A DNA stretch of 43,895 nucleotides from Geobacteraceae bacterium GWC2_55_20 (GTDB lineage Bacteria; Desulfobacterota; Desulfuromonadia; Geobacterales; Pseudopelobacteraceae), in the NCBI GenBank assembly GCA_001802125.1, contig MGZK01000045.1, positions 1 through 43,895 of the forward strand, read 5' to 3'. Shown piece by piece: positions 24,748 to 32,826 of the stretch. The notes under the pieces are model-generated. The model had not been told where the DNA came from. It did not search any database and worked only from the letters and a program-made list of their open reading frames with translations. Every line of letters starts with the position of its first letter. Positions within the stretch are counted from its first letter, which is position 1. Made by a program: the position numbers and the translations under genes.

Positions 24748-26124
24748 ATGAAATCGCTCAATATGTTTGTCGCCGCACTGCTGCTCTGCACACTTGTCGG
24801 TGCGGTTGAAGCAGATGCGGCCGCGAAAATTACACTTACGCAGACCGCTGAAGGCGTTTATTCGCTTTCGGTTGCAAATATTGCCAAGGCTTCCACGGCC
24901 AGGGCGATTAACTTGGCTATCACATACGATGCAGTAGTGCTTAGCAATCCGGTGATTTCCAACGGTCCGTTCGCCGGTAGATTCGGCGCAATGCAGGTGC
25001 CGCACAATGATGCAGCACGCGGGACGTTAAAGATCGCGTATTTTACTACAGGCGAAAATGTGTTTTTCGAAGGAGAAGGATTGCTGGCCACAGTGACATT
25101 TTCCAAGACCGGAACTGTGTCACCGAAGTTGCCTGGGTTTACTGCCGAATTGGTTTCTGATGCAGGCGTCTATATCGCGATCGAGTCGGTAGTCACTCCG
25201 CTGCCCGGAACCCCTGTCAAGACAACCACTGGCGAAAGCGATGCCACCGATAACACCATCAACAATAACAATAACCCGAATCCGGTCAACACGAATCCCG
25301 GCAATATGGGCGGACTGTCGGACAGGCCTTCTGTGACAACGGGTACGACAAGCGGCACTGTCGCCTATCAAACTCCGATTTCCGGGGGTGTCCAGGAAAA
25401 CCGCTCCCAGGGTCCGGACAGTAAGAAGGAGTATTCCCAGGAGCCGCCCCATCAGCAGGAGCAGTCAGGAGGGGCAGCCGTACAGGATAACATCGCTTCC
25501 GCTACTGCGGATACTGCAAAGAAACCGATTTCTAAAAAAATATCTGAATCCTCTCCCGTAAATCTGCAGTCGCTTGAAAGCGTTGCGGACCGCTTTCGGG
25601 ATTACAAGGGACCCCGGACATTGAAAGGGATGTCGGAACTGTTTGATGTATCCAGATACAAAGCTGCCGGTATTGAGCAGACGCCTGTAATAGCCGTTTC
25701 CGACGGGAAAAAAATGATTACGGTCAGGGTTGCGCTTCCGGCCGGTTCAGCTGTACCCGGCTTTTCGCTGAAAGGGGCCAACCTGAAAGGGCTGAGGAGC
25801 CTGTCCGACAGGTTGATGGAGCTGGATGCGCTACCGCAGAAAGGCAAGCTGGATGTGCGCATGTCGATAGTGATTCAAAAAACAGTCGCGGAAATCCCCC
25901 TGCTCGTGGTTCCGGCGGTTTCGGGCGGAATTTTGGCCCTGTCCGGTCAGGAACTGGAAAAGCTGCTCTTGAAGGCCGATGCCCGCAATAAAACCCTCCT
26001 TTACGACCTTAACACGGACGGAAAACAGGATTACCTGGATGACTATATCCTGGTCGCCCACTGGTTGCTGAAACAGCAGGTCGAAAAGAAAATCCCGTCC
26101 GCAAAAACTGCCGCTCCCCGCTGA
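24748..26124 (+). CDS. Exported protein with cohesin-like N-domain and dockerin-like C-terminal repeat
   Basis: This 458-residue protein has a signal peptide (1-26, VEADA-AAK). A beta-sandwich like cohesin modules follows (about 28-150: NLAITYDAVVLSNP, LLATVTFSK). Next come a low-complexity Asn/Thr/Gly/Gln-rich linker (about 155-270), a second folded region (about 275-415) and a C-terminal DLNTDGKQDYLD (420-431), a complete 12-residue EF-hand/dockerin calcium loop followed by a helix. The start is ATG 24748; a TTG at 24733 is possible. It lies between a CtpA-type protease and a YibQ-like deacetylase. I do not know a named family. It could pair with the secretin tail, but this is inference. 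Confidence 0.82.
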   Translation: MKSLNMFVAALLLCTLVGAVEADAAAKITLTQTAEGVYSLSVANIAKASTARAINLAITYDAVVLSNPVISNGPFAGRFGAMQVPHNDAARGTLKIAYFTTGENVFFEGEGLLATVTFSKTGTVSPKLPGFTAELVSDAGVYIAIESVVTPLPGTPVKTTTGESDATDNTINNNNNPNPVNTNPGNMGGLSDRPSVTTGTTSGTVAYQTPISGGVQENRSQGPDSKKEYSQEPPHQQEQSGGAAVQDNIASATADTAKKPISKKISESSPVNLQSLESVADRFRDYKGPRTLKGMSELFDVSRYKAAGIEQTPVIAVSDGKKMITVRVALPAGSAVPGFSLKGANLKGLRSLSDRLMELDALPQKGKLDVRMSIVIQKTVAEIPLLVVPAVSGGILALSGQELEKLLLKADARNKTLLYDLNTDGKQDYLDDYILVAHWLLKQQVEKKIPSAKTAAPR

Positions 26125-26126
26125 TC

Positions 26127-27104
26127 GTGGCAAAATCCAGCAAGAACAGGTTCGCCCCGAAAAAAACCGGTTCCGGTATCGCCACACTGGTGATACTGGT
26201 GCTGGTTCTGTCGGCGGCCGGCGGTTTCTGGCTCTTCTCAAGCCAGAGGAAGCCGGAATCCAGGCCGGAGAGTGGTGTCTTGGCGCCACCAGAGGCCGCT
26301 GCCCCGGTGCTGCCCTTCAGTAACGCTACCGCAGTCCCGCCCCCTCAGGTGGAGAAACCGCCGCACAAGCTTCCCGGAGGATATCCGGAAACCACTTTGC
26401 CGCATGAAGAGCTGCAGCCCCGCCAACAGCCTGCCGACGGGACGGCGCTTCTGGCTATCGTCATTGACGACATGGGCAGCAGCATGTCCGAAGCGCGTTC
26501 CCTGGCGGCGATTGGTGTGCCGCTGACGTTTTCGGTCATTCCCGGATTGCAGCGCTACCGTGAGGTAGCTTCCTTTGCCGCATCCTCAGGCATCGAAACA
26601 ATGATACACATACCGATGCAGTCCAAGGAATGGCCGGGCAGGCGCCTTGAGTCGAACGGCCTGCTGGTGTCGATGGGGGACGATGAACTGAGGGAACGTG
26701 TAAGCGGTTACATGCGCGATCTTCCCGGTGCGGTCGGAGCCAATAACCATACCGGGTCCGAATTTACCGAGCATGCCGATAAAATGCGGAGTGTGCTGGA
26801 AACTCTGAAGGAGAAGGGGCTGTTTTTCGTCGACAGCGTGACGACTCCGCAAACCGTCGGGATACGGCTGGCGCGTGAAGTCGGGATCAAATCGGGACGC
26901 AGGAATGTGTTTCTGGACAACGAACAGGAACGCGGATATATTCTGGGGCAGCTCAACCAGGCGGTCAGGCAGTCGAAAAAGAACGGTTCCGCCATCGCGA
27001 TCTGCCACCCGCACAAGGCAACTATTTCCGCGCTTGCTTCGGCGCTGCCCGGGTTGGCGAATCAGGGCGTGACGCTGACCACGGCATCAAAACTCGTCAG
27101 GTGA
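26127..27104 (+). CDS. Divergent polysaccharide deacetylase family protein (YibQ-like)
   Basis: This 325-residue protein has a membrane anchor (about 19-37), a proline-rich linker and a YibQ/DUF610 domain (about 105-320). Visible motifs are AIVIDDMGSS (metal Asp pair), ETMIHIPMQSKEWPG, GANNHTGSEFTEH and FFVDSVTTPQ, which correspond to the carbohydrate esterase 4-like fold. The start is GTG at 26127, two bases after the previous stop. Its stop codon overlaps the convergent ParA-like gene by eight bases. In enterobacteria yibQ follows envC, and the order here (envC-like, ctpA, one extra gene, yibQ-like) keeps that association. The substrate is presumably cell-wall glycan. Confidence 0.87.
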   Translation: MAKSSKNRFAPKKTGSGIATLVILVLVLSAAGGFWLFSSQRKPESRPESGVLAPPEAAAPVLPFSNATAVPPPQVEKPPHKLPGGYPETTLPHEELQPRQQPADGTALLAIVIDDMGSSMSEARSLAAIGVPLTFSVIPGLQRYREVASFAASSGIETMIHIPMQSKEWPGRRLESNGLLVSMGDDELRERVSGYMRDLPGAVGANNHTGSEFTEHADKMRSVLETLKEKGLFFVDSVTTPQTVGIRLAREVGIKSGRRNVFLDNEQERGYILGQLNQAVRQSKKNGSAIAICHPHKATISALASALPGLANQGVTLTTASKLVR

Positions 27105-28497
27105 TTTCCAGCTCTCTGGCTATGCTCTGTTGAACCTTCTGGATTATCTTGTAGTAATCTTCATGCAGAACCGCTTCCGGATTGGCCGGATCAACCGGGT
27201 AGACCGATAGCCAGCCACCCTGGCGCAACTTCCCTTCAAAGCCGGACAAGGCCTCATTCAGCAGCAGGTACAGCTTGTCGTGCACCCCATCGAACTCACC
27301 TGAGTCAAATCCCGGCATCTCAATATCTTTCCGGAGCAGCTGCTCTCCGCCCATGCTGAACTGGCGGTAATCGAGCCGATTCTCGGAACCTTCCATGCGT
27401 GGCGCCAGCAGCGACACCGCCCTGCCGGCGTTGTTGGCAACCGCCATTCTGGCGGCGGTGTATGCATCCGAGCGGCTGGTCAGGCCGTAGAGCGTGGAGC
27501 AGAGCATGTCGCTGACGCAGTCGCCATGTAGAAAGCCGCGTGCGGCGCGATCGGATGTTTCGAAGTAGAAACTGCGTCCCTCCGGCTTTTCAGTAAGCAG
27601 TGAACCGCATATGTGACAGCGCTCGGCCAGCCCTTCCAGTCGCGCCAGATAAGATTCTTTTTTTTGCGACTCCTTTTCAAGCAACCATTTGTGATACAGG
27701 CAGGACCTGGTCTCCTCCGTCGTATCGACACTCCTTAGAATGTCACGGGTTATCTCCATGAACTGGCTGTGCACCTCGGTGCCGCGGGCGTGGGTCAGAA
27801 TCGGATAGATCTTGCCGTCAGGATTGGTGTTGAGGCTTTCCACCTTGGGGCTTTTGGAAATGTAGGAATCAAGGCAGCGATATCCGCGATTGACGGCGAA
27901 TGCGCGCAGCAGGGTCTTCTGGTCCTTGAATATGCCTTCGAACTTTATGCGCGAGTCGATCAGGCAGGGGAGCAGCGCCAGAGATTTCTTGTCGATGCCG
28001 CGCTGGTCGAACAGGGCGAAGATATTCTTGCAGTTCTCCAGGCTGGGCATGTCCTTGACCGGAATCAGCACCCTGTCGGCGGCATACAGGGCATTCTGGG
28101 TCAGGATGTTCAGGTCGGGGCGGGTGTCGATGATGACGATCCCGGACAGCCCCGACTCGGCCAGCATCCTCGTCAGCGTCATCGGCCCCTTGAAGCGTTC
28201 GTGAATATCACCCAGTTCGGTCGAGGAGGGGATATATCCAACGCCATACTGTCCGGTCTGGACAACTTCCCGGGCGGGCGCGCCCATCAGCAGCGCATGA
28301 ACGTCTGCGGAGTCGTCCTGGGCCTTTCTTATCTCGAACATCTTGTCGATCGTGAAGTGGTTGTCGAAGGAGAGGATCGTCACCGGCATGTCTTCACGCA
28401 TGGCCTTCAGATAAATGGCCAGGTTGGTGGCAAGCGTGGTCTTGCCCACGCCGCCTTTCTCCGAAGAAATGGTTATCGTGTATGGGTATGCATGCAT
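27097..28497 (-). CDS. ParA/MinD-type ATPase with Cys-containing C-terminal extension
   Basis: This 466-residue protein begins with ITISSEKGGVGKTTLATNLA (8-27), a deviant Walker A, followed by SFDNHFTIDKMF and IVIIDTRPDLN, so it is a SIMIBI-class ATPase. After about residue 270 it carries an extension with RCHICGSLL and LHGDC, a possible zinc site, and a long helical tail. Length is about 200 residues beyond a plain ParA. No ParB or plasmid-type partner is adjacent, so classical partitioning is unlikely. It is transcribed alone, divergent from the hydrogenase operon. Its role is not known to me. The ribosome-binding site is weak. Confidence 0.82.
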   Translation of the reverse strand: MHAYPYTITISSEKGGVGKTTLATNLAIYLKAMREDMPVTILSFDNHFTIDKMFEIRKAQDDSADVHALLMGAPAREVVQTGQYGVGYIPSSTELGDIHERFKGPMTLTRMLAESGLSGIVIIDTRPDLNILTQNALYAADRVLIPVKDMPSLENCKNIFALFDQRGIDKKSLALLPCLIDSRIKFEGIFKDQKTLLRAFAVNRGYRCLDSYISKSPKVESLNTNPDGKIYPILTHARGTEVHSQFMEITRDILRSVDTTEETRSCLYHKWLLEKESQKKESYLARLEGLAERCHICGSLLTEKPEGRSFYFETSDRAARGFLHGDCVSDMLCSTLYGLTSRSDAYTAARMAVANNAGRAVSLLAPRMEGSENRLDYRQFSMGGEQLLRKDIEMPGFDSGEFDGVHDKLYLLLNEALSGFEGKLRQGGWLSVYPVDPANPEAVLHEDYYKIIQKVQQSIARELEIT

Positions 28498-28552
28498 GGT
28501 GAGTACCGCCGTTTATGTAGTCAAAATGTGTATTTCTTCCGCAGGGAAGCCG

Positions 28553-28581
28553 ATACTAGTCAATTTACGCTAACCGGTCAA
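28553..28581 (-). promoter_or_regulatory. Predicted sigma70 promoter of the ParA-like gene
   Basis: Read on the minus strand, TTGACC (28581-28576), a 17-base spacer and TAGTAT (28558-28553) form a good promoter, giving a leader of about 50 bases before the ATG at 28497. Confidence 0.6.
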
Positions 28582-28643
28582 CCGTTTGATGCCGTCAGGC
28601 TTGCCCCGCTCCGGGATATGTCATATACCATATTCTGAAAAGT

Positions 28644-28657
28644 AGTTCTAATGAACT
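28644..28657. promoter_or_regulatory. Palindrome upstream of hydrogenase promoter (possible operator)
   Basis: AGTTC-TAAT-GAACT is a perfect 5-4-5 inverted repeat ending nine bases before the hydrogenase -35 box. This position would suit an activator. Between the two divergent promoters (28582-28665) I see no other gene or repeat. Confidence 0.4.
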
Positions 28658-28665
28658 TTTTTAGC

Positions 28666-28693
28666 TTGACATGTGCCCTTTTTATCTTAGTAT
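28666..28693 (+). promoter_or_regulatory. Predicted sigma70 promoter of the hydrogenase operon
   Basis: A consensus TTGACA (28666-28671) is separated by 16 bases from TAGTAT (28688-28693). The start of the first gene is 28752, giving a leader of about 50 bases. Confidence 0.65.
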
Positions 28694-28751
28694 CACGAAA
28701 TGTATACGAGTTAATATGTAATCCGCCAATAACTTTCAAGGATGAAAGGAT

Positions 28752-29273
28752 ATGGATCGTATGTCTGAGATTTCAGAGTCTCGCGCCTCCCTCCAGGAAA
28801 CAATGACGTTTCTTGGCGCCATCGCCAGCGGTCTCGAAGAAGCCATCGGTGAATCGGCAAACAGCATTTCCTATCTGGCCGGCAAGCGTCTCGGTACGCG
28901 CCTCTCAAAGGGCATTGAAAAAACCGACGACATCGAACAGGCCCTCTGCTCGGTCCGTAAGGTCCTGCTTGACAATGGCTGCCTCTGGCAGTTCGAGGCC
29001 TTTAAAACCCACGACCGTCCCGCGATGGTCATGTCTGCCGATGACGGGCAGGATATCAACCTGGTTTTCCGCGACTGCATGATCCGCCAGACACTCTTCA
29101 AATTCGGTCACCATCAGAAGGGCTCCCTCTGCAACATGATGTTCGGTTTTTTTTCCGGGGCGCTCCAGAACGTGATGGGTCATGACTCCACCCTCGAAAT
29201 TCTGCACGCCGGCGAAAACGCCTGCTACAAGCGGTTGGTAATCCATTCAGCTGCCGCAAAGGAGGTCCTGTGA
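28752..29273 (+). CDS. Hydrogenase-operon protein, unknown family (paralog A)
   Basis: This 173-residue soluble protein has no recognisable catalytic motif. It is clearly related to the protein at 31876-32337 in the same operon. Both have an N-terminal helical part with AGKRLGTRL versus AGREMARKL, then LVFRDCMIRQ versus LVFDRCTLRD, a GSLCNMM versus TALCHLF segment and a terminal ENACYKRL versus GPQCRLKI. Three cysteines line up. AAGGA lies nine bases before 28752; an in-frame ATG at 28761 is possible. Its stop overlaps the GTG start of the hydrogenase small subunit. The fold may be V4R-like, a ligand-binding family, but I am not sure. Confidence 0.75.
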   Translation: MDRMSEISESRASLQETMTFLGAIASGLEEAIGESANSISYLAGKRLGTRLSKGIEKTDDIEQALCSVRKVLLDNGCLWQFEAFKTHDRPAMVMSADDGQDINLVFRDCMIRQTLFKFGHHQKGSLCNMMFGFFSGALQNVMGHDSTLEILHAGENACYKRLVIHSAAAKEVL

Positions 29274-30223
29274 GTTCCGTACCTGTCAATATCGAATGGT
29301 TAAGCGACTGTTCCGGTTGCCATATCGCCATCATTGATCTGCACGAGAAGCTGTTGGCTGTCCTGAACGAGATCAGTATCCAGCGTTGCCCGGTGCTGAC
29401 CGATGTCAAGGATTATCCCCATGCGACCCTGGGGCTTATTTCCGGCGCAATCCGTTCGGAGCATGACCGTCATGCCGCCGAGCAGATGCGCAAGAGCTGC
29501 GACGTGGTGATAGCATGGGGATCCTGTGCGGTCTACGGCGGCATTGCCGGCGCAGGCAATGTGCATACCTGCGCGGATATCTTCGACTCCGTCTATGTCA
29601 ACAACAAGACTACCATCACCACGTCCTGTCCTCACAGTGACAAGATTTCCAATCTTGAAGCGAGTGTTACACCGCTGGACAATGCCATAGATGTGGATCT
29701 CTATCTGCCCGGCTGCCCGCCCCATTCCGCCTTTGTTTTCGATGCGCTGCTGGCCATCCTGGAAGGGCGCTCACCCAGGACCGCCACCGGCGAGTCAGTC
29801 TGTGCCAGGTGCAAGCGCCGCATGGAGAAAACCGAGGTTGATCGCATCAAGAAAAACTCCGAAGGTGTTCCCGACCGCGAGCAATGTCTGCTGAGTCAGG
29901 GCTATCTCTGCATGGGATCGGTAACCCTTGACCGCTGCATGGCGCCCTGCCCGCAGAACGGCGTCACCTGTACCGGTTGCGCCGGCGCCACCATGCAGGT
30001 ACTGGCCGAACCAAACCGTGATATCCGCACCGAAATTGCCGAGAGGATGTCCCGCCTGACCAAAATACCCAGGGAGGCGATTGTCAGGGAGATCGAAAAG
30101 ACCTCCAAGACACATTACTCCTATACCATGTCATCCCCGATGATCGGAGAGAAGCCGACTTTCCTGATCCAGAAGTGGACCGATGAGGAAAGGAACGACT
30201 ATGAACAAGACCATAACTATTGA
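29270..30223 (+). CDS. NiFe hydrogenase small subunit (Mvh/Hox-type)
   Basis: This 317-residue protein holds the electron-transferring FeS clusters. The N-terminus WLSDCSGCH (Cys14, Cys17), WGSCAVYGG and LPGCPPHS supply the proximal cluster ligands. No Tat signal peptide is present, so the enzyme is cytoplasmic. The C-terminal part has CARC, CLLSQGYLCMG, CMAPCP and CTGCAG clusters of cysteines as in group 3 (MvhG-like) small subunits. The start is GTG at 29270 with GGAGG directly upstream and a four-base overlap with the previous stop. It pairs with the large subunit encoded next (23-base overlap). Confidence 0.9.
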   Translation: MSSVPVNIEWLSDCSGCHIAIIDLHEKLLAVLNEISIQRCPVLTDVKDYPHATLGLISGAIRSEHDRHAAEQMRKSCDVVIAWGSCAVYGGIAGAGNVHTCADIFDSVYVNNKTTITTSCPHSDKISNLEASVTPLDNAIDVDLYLPGCPPHSAFVFDALLAILEGRSPRTATGESVCARCKRRMEKTEVDRIKKNSEGVPDREQCLLSQGYLCMGSVTLDRCMAPCPQNGVTCTGCAGATMQVLAEPNRDIRTEIAERMSRLTKIPREAIVREIEKTSKTHYSYTMSSPMIGEKPTFLIQKWTDEERNDYEQDHNY

Positions 30224-31628
30224 TCCAGTTACCCGCATCGAGGGGCATGCCAAAGTATTCATCAATCTTGCCGACGACGGACAGCTGGAGTCCGCCGGCC
30301 TGGTGGTAAACGAACTGCGCGGTTTTGAGCGCATCCTGACCGGCATGGACGCCGACCGGATGCCGCTCATCACGGCCCGTATCTGCGGTGTCTGTCCTAC
30401 CGCCCACCATCTGGCCGCCAGCAACGCACTGGACAATGCCGCCGGGGTTACCTCGCCACCGGCTGCGCAGTTGCTGCGCGAGCTGATGTACATGGGACAC
30501 CTGATCCATTCCCACTGCCTTTCGGTCTTTGTTCTGCAGGGGCCGGACCTGGTGCTTGGCCTTGACGCGGATCCTGCCATCCGCAACGTGGTCGGCGTGG
30601 TGCAGGCGGTGCCGGAAATCGCAAAAAAAGCGCTGCAGTGCCGTTCCATCGGCCAGAAAATCAACGAAATAGTCGGCGGAAGGGGAACGCACCCGGTCAC
30701 TTCGGTTGCCGGAGGAATCGCTTTCGTGCTGGATAGCGACAATGAGCGCCAGTTGAGAGAGATGACCGACGAGGCGCTTGCGCTATCGCTGGAACTTTTG
30801 CCGGTAGTCAAGCAGCTGCTGCTGAAGCAGATCGATATTCATCCCGCGATGTTATCCGAATGGGTAGTGCCGGCCTGGAGTGCCGGGACGGTGCAGCCGG
30901 ATGGAACAATCGATTTTCTGAACGGGGAAATCCGGGCGGTGGATATGGACGGGAATACCGCTCTGCAGTTCCCGACCCGTGATTATGACCAGTACCTGTC
31001 CGAGTCGGTTCTGGACTGGTCATACATGAAGCAGGTGGCGATACTTAAGGATGACCAGCGCCATGACTACCGGGTTGGTCCGCTGGCGCGCTTTAACGCC
31101 ACCGACCGCTATGGGACTCCCGAAGCGGATCGTGAGCGTGAAGAATTCATCCGGACGGTTGGTCGCCCCTGTCATGCAAATGTGATGCAGGCCTATGTCC
31201 GCTTGATCGAACTGGTCTACTTTGCTGAACGGGCCCGCAAGATACTGGCGATGCCGGAGATCCATGGAGAAACGCGCATACCGGTCAAGTTCCCCGGTGG
31301 TCGCGGGGTAGGGCATGTGGAGGCGGCGCGCGGCACCCTGATCCATGACTATGAAATTGATGAAAACGGGATCGTAAGATCCGCCAACCTGATCGTGGCG
31401 ACCCAGCAGAACTATGCTCTGATCAACAAGACCATCGCCCAGGCGGCAACCTCGCATGTTATCAATCGGCCGGATGATCAGGCGCTGCTCAACGCGGTGG
31501 AGTTCGGTATTCGCTGCTATGACCCCTGTCTTTCCTGCGCCACCCATGCAATGGGCGGCATGCCGCTGGAAATATCGATCGCCAGGGGCAATGCCGCTGC
31601 GCGTGCCATCAGGAGAAACGTGCTATGA
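30201..31628 (+). CDS. NiFe hydrogenase large subunit
   Basis: This 475-residue catalytic subunit has TRIEGHAKV near the start, RICGVCPTAHH with Cys62 and Cys65, and DPCLSCATH with Cys443 and Cys446, the four cysteines that bind the NiFe(CN)2CO centre. A 26-residue tail follows His449 and must be removed by a maturation protease, matching the protease gene downstream. AGGAAAGGA places the start at 30201 rather than 30183. With a leaderless small subunit and an adjacent ferredoxin this looks like a cytosolic group 3-type enzyme. No diaphorase or F420-reducing subunit is present, so the electron partner is open. Confidence 0.92.
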   Translation: MNKTITIDPVTRIEGHAKVFINLADDGQLESAGLVVNELRGFERILTGMDADRMPLITARICGVCPTAHHLAASNALDNAAGVTSPPAAQLLRELMYMGHLIHSHCLSVFVLQGPDLVLGLDADPAIRNVVGVVQAVPEIAKKALQCRSIGQKINEIVGGRGTHPVTSVAGGIAFVLDSDNERQLREMTDEALALSLELLPVVKQLLLKQIDIHPAMLSEWVVPAWSAGTVQPDGTIDFLNGEIRAVDMDGNTALQFPTRDYDQYLSESVLDWSYMKQVAILKDDQRHDYRVGPLARFNATDRYGTPEADREREEFIRTVGRPCHANVMQAYVRLIELVYFAERARKILAMPEIHGETRIPVKFPGGRGVGHVEAARGTLIHDYEIDENGIVRSANLIVATQQNYALINKTIAQAATSHVINRPDDQALLNAVEFGIRCYDPCLSCATHAMGGMPLEISIARGNAAARAIRRNVL

Positions 31629-31879
31629 AACTGGAAATCTCCGTCCATGAACAGGCCTGCCGTGGCTGCCAGATGTGTGTTGATGTCTGCCCGACCAAGG
31701 TGTTCGAGTTTGACGATGAAAAACGGCTCTGTGTAGTCAAGCATGAAGATGACTGCATCGCCTGCCTGAGCTGCGCTTATATCTGCCCCTCCGGTGCGAT
31801 TACCCACACCGGCTACCATGTCGTCAAGAATTTTTACCGTGATCTGGCCTTCTGCGACAAGATGGAGAAGTTTATATGA
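31625..31879 (+). CDS. Two [4Fe-4S] ferredoxin subunit of the hydrogenase
   Basis: This 84-residue protein has two complete cluster motifs: C-R-G-C-Q-M-C-VDV-C-P near residues 13-23 and C-I-A-C-L-S-C-AYI-C-P near 47-57. The C-terminal tail has further aromatic and one Cys residue. It starts in an ATGA overlap with the large subunit gene and ends in an ATGA overlap with the next. It probably carries electrons between the small subunit and an unidentified partner. Confidence 0.9.
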   Translation: MKLEISVHEQACRGCQMCVDVCPTKVFEFDDEKRLCVVKHEDDCIACLSCAYICPSGAITHTGYHVVKNFYRDLAFCDKMEKFI

Positions 31880-32337
31880 ATACCCTTAACGCAGCGAACA
31901 TCACCCTTGAGGATCACACCACGGCGCTTAACGAAGTCTCTTTCCTGATGGATATCTTTGCCTCCACGATTGACAACATCATGGGAGGGGCCACGGCTCC
32001 GGTCGGCAGGATCGCGGGACGTGAGATGGCCCGGAAGCTGCCGATCAACCTGGATAATCCGGCTCTCGAAGATGTTATTGGAATCCTTTCGGCCAGGATG
32101 AAAGGCGGTTTTGCATTTTCATTGCAAGGTTCAGGAGATGATAGCGAGCTGGTCTTTGATCGCTGTACGCTGCGTGATGTTTGCGCGCTTCGCGGACTGC
32201 AGACCGGCACTGCGCTCTGTCATCTTTTTCATTCATATTTTGACGGGATCGTGAACGAATTGATCTGCCGCCCGGTAAAGACCGATATTGTCTCCTGCGA
32301 TGGTCCTCAATGCCGTTTGAAAATCAGAGTCCAGTAG
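31876..32337 (+). CDS. Hydrogenase-operon protein, unknown family (paralog B)
   Basis: This 153-residue protein is a diverged copy of the first gene of the operon. Shared features are the AGREMARKL helix, LVFDRC, a TALCHLF segment with aligned Cys, a YFDG/FFSG position and the C-terminal GPQC. The three aligned cysteines suggest a metal or FeS site, or a redox sensor. No known enzymatic motif is visible. It overlaps both neighbours (four bases with the ferredoxin gene and 28 bases with the protease gene), so it is made together with the enzyme. It may act in assembly or in sensing for the chemoreceptor downstream; that is inference. Confidence 0.75.
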   Translation: MNTLNAANITLEDHTTALNEVSFLMDIFASTIDNIMGGATAPVGRIAGREMARKLPINLDNPALEDVIGILSARMKGGFAFSLQGSGDDSELVFDRCTLRDVCALRGLQTGTALCHLFHSYFDGIVNELICRPVKTDIVSCDGPQCRLKIRVQ

Positions 32338-32825
32338 CTGGCAGGCAGGTTGAGGGAACGCTGATCGTCTGCATCGGTAACGATCTGGTGGCGGATGATG
32401 CCGCCGGGCATGAAATTTATCTGCGTTTGCGAAATCCGGAGCTGCCGATTGAGGTCAGGCTGGAATATGCCGCTGTCGGGGGAATAGCCCTGCTGGACCG
32501 TCTGACCGGGCGTGAGTCCACAATGATCGTAGTGGATGCGGTGCAGTTCGGATCACCCCCTGGAACGATTCACTGTCTCAATTGGGATGAACTGCCGGAT
32601 CTGGGGGTGGGGGCCTTGTCCGGCCATGATATCGGATTGCGGGAAACGGTAGCAATCGGGAGGTTGCTCTACCCGGATAAACTGCCGGAACGAATTGTGC
32701 TGGTTGGAATCGAAGGGCGTTGCTTCAACCGTACCAGGGCTGCGATGACACCGGAAACGGCAGCCGCGCTGGACGATGCGGTGCTCTTGATCCGGAATAT
32801 GCTCATGCATCAGAGGGGGCCATGA
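32310..32825 (+). CDS. Hydrogenase maturation protease (HyaD/HycI family)
   Basis: This 171-residue protein has the GIGN-like opening (VCIGNDLVADDAAGHEIYLRL, about 19-39, with the nickel-binding Asp), the central VVDAVQFG with the second Asp, GALSGHDIGL with the conserved His, and VLVGIEGRCF. The protease senses nickel in the large subunit and removes its C-terminal tail. The ATG at 32310 lies inside the previous gene and has only a weak ribosome-binding site, so a slightly later start cannot be excluded. Gene order right after the structural genes supports specificity for this hydrogenase. Confidence 0.88.
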   Translation: MPFENQSPVAGRQVEGTLIVCIGNDLVADDAAGHEIYLRLRNPELPIEVRLEYAAVGGIALLDRLTGRESTMIVVDAVQFGSPPGTIHCLNWDELPDLGVGALSGHDIGLRETVAIGRLLYPDKLPERIVLVGIEGRCFNRTRAAMTPETAAALDDAVLLIRNMLMHQRGP

Positions 32826-32826
32826 T

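Noticed and set aside
23427-24791. 454-codon minus-strand frame opposite the CtpA-type protease gene
   Set aside because: The plus-strand product has complete protease motifs; the antisense product shows no domain and is a codon-bias shadow.
27769-28638. 289-codon plus-strand frame opposite the ParA-like gene
   Set aside because: It crosses both predicted divergent promoter elements and lacks a ribosome-binding site; the minus-strand product has a clear Walker A.
30183-30200. Earlier ATG for the hydrogenase large subunit
   Set aside because: The AGGAAAGGA ribosome-binding site lies after this ATG and fits the start at 30201, whose product begins like other large subunits.
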